From the NCBI GenBank assembly GCA_021904315.1, contig CM038912.1:3249061-3313060 (forward strand): 64,000 nt of DNA. The letters are read 5' to 3'. Both the position numbers and the translations under genes were made by a program. Positions 50,181-63,560 of this stretch are shown one piece after another; the stretch's first letter is position 1; every line of letters begins with the position of its first letter. The notes beneath the pieces are model-generated. The model was not told the DNA's origin. It worked only from the letters and a program-made list of their open reading frames with translations, and ran no database searches. The stretch comes from Sphagnum magellanicum (taxonomy: Eukaryota > Streptophyta > Sphagnopsida > Sphagnales > Sphagnaceae).

Positions 50181-53100
50181 TCTTACATATGTGTGCTATA
50201 TTTTGGCAACCTGCTGGAACCTAGTGTCTAAAATATGACAATTTCAGAATTTTTTTTGCCTTGAAATCTGATAACTTTAGTGTTTTTTTTCACAAAAATC
50301 CTTTGTATGAATCCTTTGTATCTTTGATAATTTGCCAAATTATCACCACTTGGCAAAAACAAAATTTGTCGCCAAGTGGTGATAATTTGCCAAAAAACCA
50401 TAATTGGACTGTCGTTTGTTGATTTTTTTTTAAGGGTTTAGGGTTTAAGGGTTTAGTAACCAATAGTAGTTCACAATAGTGTGTAAAAATAATTGTATTA
50501 GAATTCTAGCCAATTCAGAAAATATTTTACGAAATTTAACTTGTTGATCATGGATGTTGATGCTCTTTAAAAGCATGTTTATTTTCATCCATAATGAATA
50601 TTTTGGAATTTGCTCAAGAAAGGTCCTTGTATCATGGTGGGCCTTTCCGAAAGGTTTAATCAATGGTTCCATGACATCACCCTCAAATTGGTATAAATCA
50701 TAAGTACGTGTAACCCAAATTTATTAAATTTTAACTCAATTCACATCGGTTTGAAGTTTGATTCTGCAACCAAGCATGGTCACCCCTTATGTTAATAATT
50801 CATGTTCATATTTTTCCATGTTATGAATAAATGAATTTTGGTAGGTATGCAATTGTAGTAGTGTAGTTTCATCTTTTTGTTCATATTTTTAATGTTTCTA
50901 CACAATTGGGTTTACAATATAGGCTTTGGTGTTGTTGTATGTACAAGTTATTTAATTCAACATGGAATCTCATGAGCAATTTGAAGTTGAAGAATACTTT
51001 TTGTAATACCTTTTATTGGGATTAGTGATAAGGAGTGAGCTGCATGTCACAACCATATAAAACCTACTGTATATGGTGGTCCTACATATGTTGAAAATAA
51101 AAAGAGAGAAAAATTTCCTATGGTATTTGGATATTATGTGTGTGAATATTCGTTATATAAAAGAGGAGAGATATTGTGCCTACACATTAAGAGGGCTCAT
51201 GCCTACCTACGACCCTCCCCCTCCTAGACCTCGCGATCTTTGTATTAACAAATGGAAATTCATTGCAAAGGAAAGAAAGCCACACACCCACAACAGGCAG
51301 CCAAGCTCACAACGGGAGCATGACATAGGATGGACTTGATTGAGGATACACTTGCCTCACCAAGGAATATGAAATCATGGGTTGTGATTTTTGACACCTT
51401 TTAAGGCAAAAGAATGGGAAATCTCATGAATGCACAATTTTGTTACCTAGTGTGTTTGTCAATTTTGATTTGAAAGCATTCAACTTTTTGTTTCTTTTTG
51501 GAAGGATTTTGAGATAGATTAGCAACACAAAAAGCAAAAGCATGTTAAAAAATAAAGTTTTGCAAAAGCACAGTTACTGTTATATTGTCTTTGGAGTCAA
51601 AAACCAAAACTTTCTATTTTGGAACACAGTATTTTTGAACCCGAAAACACCAATCGAAATTTCTTAGAGTATTTGTAGGATGTCTTATTCAATGGATTTT
51701 TTCCTCCGTAACAGGTGAGGCATTGTGAAAAACAAAATGCTCACTCACGTGGGCATTTCATTTTCCAAAATGTCCTATCTTTTTTTATTATTATTTTTCC
51801 TTGTGACGATTGGCTAGGTATCAAAAAATTATGTTAGTGGGTTCCCTATGTTGATTATTGAGGTACATTCTTATTTCGCTTATTTCAGGAATGCCCCACC
51901 CCAAACACATTACCTATCTTACACATTTCTATTATTTTCAACAAACTATGAGCTACCTATGATGTGGTCTCCTAATAGTATTTTTATTCTTCAACCTTTT
52001 ATATTTTAAAATTTCTTTTCATGTCTATTCTCTTGTAAATGAAGAAATTACATAACACAAAAAAATAATCTTGAACATGAAACTAGGTGTAGTATTAAAC
52101 CCCTCCCATTCAATAACTATTTGATTTAGCAAGAATTTGTTTAACCAATACAAGCTTTTTTTTGCCTTGAAGACTTCAACCCAATTTTCCAAATACACAT
52201 TAATTCAATGCCTTAAATTTAAAATCAATAAAGAATTCAATTATCATCATAACAGATTTCAGCCAAGTTTTTTTCAAAGAATTATCACCAATTCTTTACT
52301 AATCATAGGGGTTGCTATTTCTAAACTTCAAAAAGAACTAAATTTTTGTAATAATTTGTTCAATTATGATTTTCTTCAGTTAGGGATTTGCAAAGGAGCC
52401 ATCCAAAGCCAACATTTGTCATCATTGCATGGAACCTATTTTCAATATCAATGTGCTAAATTATTCCACCCTAGGTTTAGGGTTTGCCTCTTTAATTGAT
52501 CTTCACTGTCGCTTTAGCTAGATCCTGACCTTGACTATGAGGAGGTTGTTGATGTTTTCACTAGTCTCCATTGCACCCTTTGTTGCCTTTATCTATGTAC
52601 TTCAAAAAGCTATCACCAAAAACTTTTGCTTTCATGAAGGGGAGCTCCAACTTGCAAGTTTCCCTCCTCCAAAGTCCCAAGGTTGTGGCATAATGGGGTA
52701 ATGGGACTTGGTGTTTAATTTATGAACATTAGGCATTTTTCTATTGAACATTAATTATCATTTGAAGCTTGCAACTTGCAACTTGCTTATGAATCATGAT
52801 GTTCATTGCTTGTAAGACTTGTGTTGGTGCACAATTCATAATACAAGTTGGAGCCCAAATCATTTGTGAGATTTGGTTTTGGAATTAGAAATCAGGAGTG
52901 ATCTACACGATTAACAAAGATTTATAATGCTTCTCATTCAACTTTTGATTTGGTCATTCAATTCTAAAGTTTGGACTTAACCATTATCATGGCACTTGAA
53001 TAGTTCAACTTAACGGTGTGTTGTGCATTAAATAAACATGTTGCACAACATTTCCTCCTTGTCATTTTTTTTATTGTATACTTGTAGCACTATTATTAAT

Positions 53101-53246
53101 ATGGGTTGTGTTTCACTAAGGTTTTTTACTAAAAATGTGTAAAAATGAAAAGCATCCAAAGTTTATCTTTGGGAACAATTTGTGGTATTGGAAGTCACAA
53201 TATTGTTTAATAGAAAGTTCAAATTCAAAAACATCATGGAGTCCTA
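50181..53246. other. AT-rich spacer
   Basis: No gene was recognised. Near 50205-50300 there is a fragment of the GTCTAAA-type repeat family seen at 22.9-23.6 kb. The segment 51165-51215 (TGCCTACACATTAAGAGGG) resembles motifs at about 33035 and 34090. Confidence 0.45.
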
Positions 53247-53823
53247 ATGTTTAAGGACCCTAATTATTTCATACAAGTAATTGATGACAAGGAAAATCCA
53301 AATTTCTTGGGCAACTTGAATGAAGCAAGGAGCCCAAATCTATGGTGGTTGGATGCAAGGAAAAGGGTGAATACAAAAGGTTGTGGCAATGCAACATTGA
53401 AATTGAAAACTACCCAATTGCCTTTCAAGGGTGGAATGAATAAGCAACCTGTTGGTTTGTTGAAATTTGTTGCGCACACTTCAACTATTGGGGCCTTAAA
53501 TGGTGGAATCCCCCTTGAGGACCAAGATACACATCGTACCTTTGGTAAGCCTTCCAATCAAGAAGAAATGGAATGTAACAATGCCTACTGTAAAAATGCA
53601 TATGCTAATCACATTAGATAACAACGATGTTTCCAAAAGATCATTAGATATGGGTTCGAAATGTTTTTTTAAACCAAAACCATGGAAATATAATGAAAGG
53701 TTCAAAGAGTTTCTACAAAAGAATCATGACCTTTTAAGTGGTGGTATAAAAAATTCAAGTGAATTAGAATTCACACGCACACACATATACAAAGGCCCAA
53801 AATTGTACTCACAATTTTTATAA
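53247..53823 (+). pseudogene. Unrecognised coding relic, one probable frameshift
   Basis: A 124-codon open stretch (53247-53621) overlaps a second frame that stays open to 53823, as expected if one protein were split by a frameshift near 53560-53600. The amino-acid composition is balanced (for example NLNEARSPNLWWLDARKR; KCFFKPKPWKYNERFKEF) and unlike the surrounding low-complexity DNA. I recognise no domain. A transposon-derived origin is possible but not shown, and chance is not excluded. Confidence 0.22.
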
Positions 53824-56800
53824 AAAAATCATGCATGAATGTCTCTATTTGCAACTATTGAATTTAGATAGATTGCATATTGTGTTGATTGATGATGTAG
53901 AATTTTTAATTTGAATAATCCACCTATAATCCACTATTTATACATAACCATGATATCAATTCTTAACAAAACATAACTTGGAAATGGTGTTGGAAGAATC
54001 ATTAGAGTACGAACTTTGTTATTTATCTTTCATCCCATGAAGTATCGTTGTAGAATAATTGTTGAAGGTAGAACAAAAATTGGGCAAGCTTCTCAAACCC
54101 ATCAAATGCAAATTTATTTGTGAAATGGGCACACAAATGGTGAAAATGACTTTGGTTTACAAGCCAATGTGCTTGTGATGATGTTGGAAGACTGCCACAA
54201 CATCAAAATGATTGATTAAGCATGTGTGCCTATGGCTCCTTGTGATACATGGATAAAGTGGTGTCACTAATTGAAAAGAAATGAGATTATTAATGGAGAT
54301 GATGTGGTTCATTGAGGTAGATTGAATTATTTTTGTCATTTTTTTATGAGTGACAAAAGGTTGGGCTACAAGAATTTTAAAGGAAGGTTGTATTGGAAGA
54401 ATGGAACTTTGGATTCTAGAAAAGTTTAACTTTAAAAGACCATAGATGGCCTTGCTTGGATTTCAAACTATTATCTATTTTGTCAAATTGATATATAGGA
54501 TGTAATACATGGTAACTTCTTTTGGATATGGGCATTTTTATTATTAGCCTTTTATATGTTCAAACACACACACACACACACACATATGCAACATATATCA
54601 ATGATTTTACATTAACTTTATATCCTAGTAATGTTTATTTTATTTTGTTATTATTATCAATTGCATGTCTCATTTTCAATTGAGGTGGTTTGCCCAAAGT
54701 TGACCCCTTTGATTGTAGATGAACACACATATGTATTGTAATATTGCAAACCTACGTTTAGTTAAATCATTGTAGGAGTTTTTTTTAATGCGTAGTTATT
54801 TAGGTTCCATTTAAAACTTAAATGAATAATCACAAGCAATCTTTCATGTGGAAAATTGAAAAATCTTTAAAATTTTATAGTTTTTCATTAAGGCATTTTA
54901 TTTTTTATAAATATTTATATGCATTTGATTTTTAAAATTATGATTGATTATAGTTCATTGGAGCCACATTGCTTTGGCCATTTGACTATTGGGGATATTG
55001 AAAAGGTTGCATCTACAACAATTCATATTTAGAGGTAGAAAAAGTATGTACATGTAAAATTGCATGTTTAGGAACAAAACATTCAATGTTTCTTTGAAAA
55101 CTATGCCTAGACTATTTTACTTGTTCAATGAAAATTTTCAATATTCTATCCCAAATGGTCCCCCTTCGTCAATAATATGTCCAAAATGACTACATTTTGT
55201 AATAACCATTTGTAGTGTAAATTGGGCCTTATTTCATTCAAAATTACATGAAATTTGATCCTAATAAATCATGCCATATCTTTCGCTAGGGCAATCATTA
55301 TTTTGTTTCATATGTGCACATTTTCTATCGTTACATTTAAGCATTCATATTATGTATATATTTTTTGTCCTTGCATCTTTAAGAACCTTAATGATTTTTT
55401 AATTTTTGCATTGGGTTCTTACATTGTGATTTTCTTATTGTGCATTTTCCTTGTCGATTACAATCTTGTGCATCATGTTTGTCACCTATGTTTGGGTCCA
55501 TAAGCTTTCAACCATGCCACCATTAGCTTTCCCCAAGGATTTCAAGCACTTTTTTTTTTGGATCATGTCCCTTTTAATTTGTTTTAATATGCGATGCTAA
55601 TAGAAGGCAAAACCTTCAAATCAATGTTGATTATGTTAATCTTGATCCTACCCATGTAAAAGTTGACCTATAAACGAATAAAGAACATAAAAAATATTAT
55701 GAAATGAATTATTGCTTGCATCAAACATGGGCCGCAAAATTATCTTGGGTAAAGTATATGGTAAGTGTTGTTGGGAAGGTACATTAAGTGAAGTGCCATT
55801 TATAATTACACATGATTATGTAGTTGATTCTAACTTTGACATTTTTATCATTTAGTTGTAGATGTGACCATATTTGTAAATATCATTCCATGACTTTTAT
55901 TATTATGGTCATGTTGTATGCATGATTACATGTGTGATTAAACATGATGGAGATCTGACTATAGACATGACACGTGGACTTTACCTAGCCTTTATTTTCC
56001 ATAAAATGTTGTAGTTCTTTCTATTTTTTTGTATTACATTTTTCATAGTTTCATTTTAAACGGCTTTTTGGAGTTTCAAAAAAGGTAATCAGAGTTACAA
56101 CAAAAGGTAACTTCTGGAAGGTAACATACATTTGGAAGAAGGTACCATGAAAAAATTGTTGCATTATAGTTTAAGAGTATTTTCTCTAAGATTGGAAGGC
56201 ACTACTTTCCAATCACCTAAACTCCATAAAGGTTATTTTTTATAATTTTTATGCCTAAATGTAAAATGGCCTTCAGATGATTTTTTTAATTAATGATTTT
56301 TATTTATTTATTTATATTTTATTTTGCTATTTATAAATAAACCTTTTATCATACCCTGGTAATTACTTCTAGAACGATGATAGTACTAGGGATGGAAGGT
56401 TCATTAACTTTTAAACACCTAATTACCCTCCTTACTTATCTTATTAAGGAGATTATATTCGTCCACTATATAATATTTTATCTTATCACCACCAGTCTTA
56501 CCCCCTAGTGATATATAGAAAAATACAACATAATAGTTAGGAAAACAAAGTGATAACACCAAAAATTAGAATGTATGGTAATGACATGATGGTAATTTTG
56601 CCTTGTAGCATAATTACTGCCATAGGGCAATAAAACGCACCCTACTTCCTAGAGGGTTCTCAACCAAATACTTTAGTATTATTATACCCCCCAAGCTAGA
56701 CCTTCCCTACCATTTACACCTACTTCCTATTCCCCTATGCCTAACATCTTAACAAAGTTGAAGAACATAAACTTATTATACCAAAAAGTTCCAAAAGATA

Positions 56801-57709
56801 TGCACCACTTTCATTACCATAGTGAAAAAACAAATTGCCATGTTTTCCCAATTTTCTCCATCAACACATGGGAGTAAAATCAATTTTTTTTTTAAAATGG
56901 ATTAAGGAGGGGAAGAAGAGGAAAACAAGGGGAGGAAGAAGAAGATAAGGATCTAAAGAAGAAAAAAGGTGGGCAAACTAGACTATTTGCCACCTTGGGA
57001 AATTGAAAATAGTCCATCAAAGAGCACATATAATCAAAAAGAAGAAAAAAGGATGAAAGAAAGAAGAAAAATAGAAACATGGAAAGTCATAGAAAGAAAA
57101 AAGAAAAAGAAGAGAGCCCAAACTGTCTTGTTCCCCTCCCCCAAAGGTCACTTGATCTCTAACTGGCAATGCTTCAAAGGTCACCCAACACTAATATAAT
57201 TGGGGTAATTACTTCCTAAAATTACTCCTACCTTTTAAATAGATGATTTACCAACCCCCACCTTCTAAAAGGTGTTGATTGTTGTCATTCTACCTACCAA
57301 CCTAAATCATAGCTAACTAGTTGGTGTAATGTCCCAAGGGAAATGGTAATAAAAATGAATATTAATAAATTTTTTTACCAAGTTGCCCCTTTAATTAGAC
57401 TAACACCTAGGATAAGGCAAAATTAACTCTAGGTTAACAATACCTTCCTTGGTAACCAAGTCCATAGTTATACATGGGTATAAATAAAAGTAGGACCCCA
57501 TCACCTTCAATTTATTCAACATTAGTTTGAAGTACAATTTTACATCATAACCTTGTTATTTTTTTGTGTCTACCCTTTCTTGCTTCATTGTAATACAAAT
57601 TTGTTTGTACTTTGGTTTTGTATACTTCATGTTTTTGGTTTTAGCCTTTATGTTTTTATTTTGATTTATTTGTTTTATGTTTTGGATTTAGACTTGCAAG
57701 TTTTGGGCA
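53824..57709. other. AT-rich spacer upstream of the kinase
   Basis: No gene was recognised. A (CA)n tract lies at 54563-54583. The final 200 bp should contain the promoter and leader of the kinase gene, but no element was pinned down. Confidence 0.45.
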
Positions 57710-59590
57710 ATGGAGCAAGTGATTAATCGAGTTGAAGAAGCCCTTGGCATCATCGAGAAAGTGAAGGAAGTAGCAAATGGCATATGGATAAACAACCACC
57801 AATGCAGAAGACTTGCCAATCATTTTGAAACTATGGGCAGTTCACTTTGCTATTGGAGAGAGGTGTGCAGGAGTACTCTTACGAATGATGAAGAAATTTT
57901 TCCTTTTCCTACTGAAGCATTCAATGACCTCCTTGTTGTCTTGAAGGGGGGGGAGGCCTTGGTGTTGCAATACAATGAGCAACATTGGTTGACAAGGTTG
58001 TTGACAAGAGCTGAAAATCATGAAGGTTTTAAAGACATCCACAAAAAATTGGATAAATGTAAGCTCTTTTTATTGTCTGGTGAGTTTGACCATTCAACAG
58101 ACAATAATGTAAACTTTGGAAGAATGAATGTAGAGCAAGAAAATGACGTACTTATCTCAGACACACATCAAGATCATGCAGAAATGTTGGGGACATTGGA
58201 GAGTTTATACAATTCCCCTCCTCGGGACCACACCCGAAAAGATTTGCAAAATGTTCGAAATGTTCTCTATGAGACTTTTCAGGGACATGAAGACAATGAG
58301 TGTGAGGACTTGGATCAACTCCCAAGCCACTTCAAAGTGAACCACTCAGATTATTCAGTTGAAAGAATGATAGGACGAGGGGCTTTTGGGGTGGTTACAA
58401 AATCAAAGTGGCTGGGATGTGATGTGGTTGTTAAACGATTAGGGAAGGACTTTGATTCCTTGACAACAATGTACAAAGAGGTGGGGTTTCTAAATAGACT
58501 TTGACACTCACAAATAGTGCAGGTGGTAGGAGTTTCACTTCCTACTGATAGTTCTAGAGGTTGGTGGAGTGGCGACATTATCATGGAGTTGATGGATGGA
58601 GATTTGCGCACTTTGATTGATAGGCATATGGAGGAAAAGAAGGGGCAAGGTGTGCCATTCAGTCAGAGAGAGGCCATTAACATCATCATCCAAATTGCAA
58701 GAGCAATTCAACACTTACACATGAAGGGATGCATGCATAAGGACATAAAGTCTTCTAACATACTATTTAATGACCATGGCAATTATGTTGATGTCAAAAT
58801 CACTGATTTTGGACTTTCAGATCAAGTGGCAAGGGAAGATGTGTATGTTAGCAAAAATATTTATACTACACATGTAGGGACAACCTACTGGAAGGCACTT
58901 GAGACATGGGCTCTTGACCATCGTTTAAGTCATGGTTATTCAGCAAAGGTAGATATATTTGGCTTTGGAATGGCATGCTATGAAATTTTGACTGGGAACC
59001 TCCCATTTCAAGATGTTCCTTGTTCGAAGTTACAATCTAATACCATGGTTGGCCATAGGCCAATGTTGCCATTCAATATTGGTGGAAAGTTGAGTGATCT
59101 CATCCAAGATTGTTGGAATTCTACTCCAACACACAAACCTACAGCTACAAAAATTTGTGCAAGATTGGATGAAATCAAATGCTTGGATACTCATGATGGT
59201 GGATTCATGCACTTTGCAATAGCTAAGAAATTATTGAACCTGACAAGGCCTACAATTTACCACATGAAACGTTTTTTTCACCTCTTTGGCCGACATGGTT
59301 TTGAAGACATTGAGACATCAGAAGTTGAGGTTGTACCTCGATTGGATGGAGCAGAATCAAGTAGGAGCACACCTAACATACAAGGGTTACCTAGGTACCT
59401 TTGCATGGATCCTTCAACATTCCAAGCTCTTTGGAGGATACATGGAGATGAAAATGATTCTGTGCAATCATTGGGATTGAGGTTGGAGGTTGCAAGTACG
59501 TTATCAAAACACCTTCTTTTTACAACAATCATTTCTTCATTTAATGTAGCAACAACATTGATAAACCTCTTTATAAATTCTAACTCCTAG
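57710..59590 (+). pseudogene. MLKL-like protein kinase with one in-frame stop
   Basis: A single-exon frame of 626 codons is open throughout except for TGA at 58502-58504 (codon 265). Residues 1-130 form a helical domain (WINNHQCRRLANHFETM) like the N-terminal bundle of plant MLKL-like kinases. The kinase domain starts near 215, with the glycine loop GRGAFG (222-227), ATP-binding Lys in VVVK (242), catalytic loop HKDIKSSN (343-350, Lys replacing Arg of HRD), DFG (366-368), and ALE where APE is usual. The stop falls in LNRL-stop-HSQIVQVVG, where the family commonly has Arg before His, so a CGA-to-TGA transition is the simplest origin. MLKL-like proteins act in immune or cell-death signalling in plants. 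The reading frame on both sides is undamaged, so the stop is recent, polymorphic or a sequence error. Confidence 0.8.
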
Positions 59591-62500
59591 TCCTATGCAA
59601 AATACCTTCATAACAAGTATTATAATGATGTATAAATTGTTAGTTTTCAAATTTATTAATAATATTTTCCGTATAGTCTTGATTGGTTCTTTACATGCAA
59701 ATACTAACCAGAACTTGTTATGCAAACCTTAATTCCTTTAAATTTCTTACATTCAACCTTTACATGTTTTGCCACACACAATTCAATGTTTTCAAAAACA
59801 TCAAAACTTGTAAAAAAAAGTGATACACAGCCAAAACAAGGAGGAAAAGAAATGGTTGCCCCATTTCCTTCCAAAACCCCATTGGAACAATAAGAATTCA
59901 AACTTCAAAACAAACTATTTTATATCCTATCTAAACCAATTGTCAAACTATGTACATGTCTAGTATTAACATGCATACCTATTTAGTCCCATTTTGCCTA
60001 CTTATCTAGTCTTTATATTACCTACATGTTCCCCTAACATTCCCCCCTTGTATTTTGGATTTTGTCTTCAAAGTCCTTGTTATGTGAATAAATAAATAAA
60101 AATCTATAGAAGGTTAAACATTTATTCATGCTAAAAAAACTTGTGCAACATCCTCTAATAAATTAACTTCAACCTCATGTTCATCATCCACTATCATTAT
60201 AGGTTTTGGTTGCAAATAAAAAATGTGTACTTTTGTTTCATATGGAACAACGACCAGTGGTGGTTGAAATGGAAAAAATATTAGTTTAGCCATTTGTTCT
60301 TATTCCAGCTCATGTGTAGATTGTTTTGATTCTTATAAGGTTTGTGATGGAATAATGAACTTTGTGGACTGAAATGGCATCTTTTGACCTTCCAAATCCT
60401 CCTCCTATTGAACTAATTTTATGTCAAGGAAAACACACCACCTTTGAATTATGCTAACATATGTACAATAGCAAGTATTGGTGGCTCCTATTCTATGTGC
60501 TCACCTAAAGGTGAATTTGATCCAGTACCACTAGGACTTACATAATTATAAGGGTTACCTAGTGGTGATTTTAGACTCAATATTAGTGGAATGTATTGGA
60601 AGTCGAGAAAGGGAGTCTCATATGCCAAAATCTAATGCAAATAGAATTACGCATCAACTCATACTTGTTGTTTAGCACTTGCTACAAATCCTCTTTAAAC
60701 ATATTTTATACCTCTTCCCACCATTCTACTAACTCACCTATCTCAAGACCCAATGTTTCACACTGTAAGTTAAACAAAACATTTTATACCTTGAAGTCTG
60801 CATATTTTCGCAACTTGTAGTATGCATAATACAATTTTTTGAGTCTTCAACTTGGTGACAATACCTATCAACTTGTTAATCTCCTTTTGAAAATTTAAGA
60901 ACCGCACACTTGTTGGCTGCTTTGGCTTTTGCAATTTGTAATTCTTTTGCATGTGTTTATAAGTTATGTATGTTATAGTCCCCCACCTTGTTGCTACGTT
61001 GCCAACCTTCCTGTTGAATAGCCAAGTCATCCCAATGTTGTTTCATTTGCCAATACTCCTTGTTCATGTTCTCATATTTTTATTATAAGTGAATTTTCTC
61101 ATGTTTAACTTGTGTAAGATCCTACATGTGTTATTCAATATTGGTCCATTTTTTTTAAGTTATAACATATCTTGATGCATATAAATCATGTGTTTATCCC
61201 TATTTTCTATTTTAGTTTTAAGATTTGTGTTTTTGTTTGTTTTAAAGATTTTTAAACCTCCATCCTCTGTTATAGCATTTGTTAGTTGACCAAGTTCAAC
61301 CCTGACATCTCCAACAATATAAAAAATATATTTTTGTTATATTTTACCACTTGTTAGAACATACCCACACATCAATGGGAGGAGGGGAATATGTGAATAC
61401 TCCCCTCCTCCCATTGATACATCACTTGGGGTATGGAAATCAATTGTAACACCTTGTGGACTTATATTAAAAGACATATCGAATGAACAATATGCAAATT
61501 TGTCTACTATGGAAGTGCATGTAGTTGGACCTAGTTTGTTTTCAACGCCTAGATGCACCATTTGTGGTTCAACCTAGTGTATTCATTAAATCAATTTCGG
61601 CTTGAGTGCGGTCTGTCTCCCAATTGGTCTTGGTTGTTATGGCACCTACTATTGGTGTACAATTTTTTGTTATTGGAAATAATCAAAATTTTGATCCATT
61701 GTAGGTGTTAAGGAACTTTTGTGAATTTTGACTTTGAGCCATTTGTGAAATTGGAATTTAATTTTGCTATTAATTATATGTATAATCAAATATTATTTAT
61801 GGCTTTTGTTGTCCTCACATTCTTTTTCATTGTTGAAAAGGGAACCTTCATCTTTTTCTTTATTTGATTACACCACCTATTGGGATTAAATGCAAATGTG
61901 TCTCTACTCCATCAATCTTGCCTCTTTAAATGATTGACTATCCACTCAAAGTGGTTGACGAATATTACACAAGTGCTGTCGAATCTATTTTGTTATATGT
62001 TTGCCTATCTACACCATTGGATGTTGATGGGCATACATGTTATGTTCCTTCTTCCTCCGAAAACTAGTCTTGCATGAAGACTTCAATTAATGGAACAAAG
62101 TTACAAAAGCTTTTATTTTCCACCACTTTATTGGTTCCCTTGAACATTGTTGTATGAATTACAAACCAACACTACAACTCTTTCTTCATGGGTTGAACAT
62201 AATGTTAGCCTAATTAATTATATTATAATCATTCACAATTGTGAATGTTATGGCATTTCAATTGTTAAAGTAGCTTACACATTCACCCTAGTAAATAATC
62301 TATAACAACACTATAAATTGGATTGTGTAAAGATGCATCATCTTGGAAACACTCCATTATTCCTTCCCAACATGTGCACGAGGTCCACTCGTTATATTTG
62401 CCAGTGCTTGTTCTGCACGTTCCTTTGTGCAAATGGCCAATTTCATGTCATGTATATATTATAAAAATGCCTAATTTAAAAAACAATTCCAAGTGAAAAT

Positions 62501-62849
62501 GTTTCACTTGTAAAATAAACACTTTAGTAAAAGACTAAAAAAAACATGATGATTGAATTTAAAAAGAAATCAAAATATTACATAATATGAAATCACTATG
62601 ATGATAAGTCTCCATGTGTCTTCATCTATACATTTATATCCTCCATATTTATGAATCCATTCAAATCAGGTAAGTCATTTGTGATATCAAGATTAGATAC
62701 ACAATGACACAAACAATTTAAAATGTCCATGTCAAGATAGAAATCTAAAACCTTTATTTCTTCATTGGTGTTTTCAACAAGATTTTTTGAATTTGCAAAC
62801 AAAGATCTTTCAAAATTAATTCACACATCTTCATTTTGAATTACTAGTC
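59591..62849. other. AT-rich spacer downstream of the kinase
   Basis: No intact gene was recognised. On the - strand at about 60750-61070 a stretch with several stops reads like a coiled coil (YWQMKQHWDDLAIQQEGW; KELQIAKAKAANKC), perhaps a relic of a transposon protein; the family is unknown. Confidence 0.4.
61371..61418. repeat. Perfect 18-bp inverted repeat
   Basis: ATCAATGGGAGGAGGGGA (61371-61388) is the exact complement of 61401-61418, with a 12-nt loop. The arms are GC-rich in AT-rich surroundings. Confidence 0.92.
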
Positions 62850-63560
62850 CCATGCTTTAAAAATTCCACATTGCCCCCAATTAGATGTAATCATTTCCTT
62901 GTGAATACAAAGTTTGTCCCATGCCATAAACAACTTAGCTACATTTTCACGTACTATCTCCATATAGTTGTCAACTTTCATTGTTGAGGTTGGTATACCA
63001 ATAACCACCATTTGTTGAATCTATTTTGCAAACCAATGTTTAAACAAATCTACAAATGCACACACTTCAAAAGCCTTTGTAAAACAACATCTATAAGTTG
63101 GAACTTAGTAATACAGTTGGCTAGTACATACAAGAACAAGACTCAAGGATGTTCTTCTTTCATTCAATCTCTAATTTCCACACTCGTATGCACACTCTAA
63201 CAATCAATGAACCATATCATTTGTTGTGAGTTTGAAAGATTTAACTTTTGTACTTCATTATCAAGATATGGGACAAGAATGAAATTCATAAACTCTTGCA
63301 TAGATTCAAGGCTTGATCAATGATTCTTGGTAATGGAAAAATGAAAGCCATGACTCAAACCTATTCGACGTCCACAAATCTTGGGTAAAACTCTCTTAGT
63401 TGTCCCTTGATAAATAAATTGAAGTGGAAGAAATGCACCATCTGCAGATGAAGAAACACATGTAATGATGGACCTCTTGTCATCACCACCAAATGCATCA
63501 ACATCCTTCGACCTTATTTTTCTCCCAAGTCCTTTCTCTAGCCATTGGCACTAAGTGTAT
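62850..63560 (-). pseudogene. Pogo-like (DDE_1) transposase relic
   Basis: Reading the - strand gives a nearly continuous DDE_1-type catalytic core: DKRSIITCVSSSADGAFLPL, then FIYQGTTKRVLP, then MQEFMNFILVPYL, then IDC-stop-SVHTSVE, then LANCITKFQLIDVVLQRLLK. After one frame change it continues VDLFKHWFAK-stop-IQQM and ends near KLFMAWDKLC. These follow the order of pogo/Tigger-type transposases (aspartate strand, D-x-W-S-V-H block, and the 'cT..lQp.Dv' block). Four of the five in-frame stops fall where Trp is expected. The element's terminal repeats were not found; weaker similarity may extend upstream to the window edge. Confidence 0.7.

Noticed and set aside
61371-61418. Hairpin as a microRNA precursor
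   Set aside because: Arms are only 18 bp, perfectly paired and purine-rich, without the longer imperfect stem of plant precursors.
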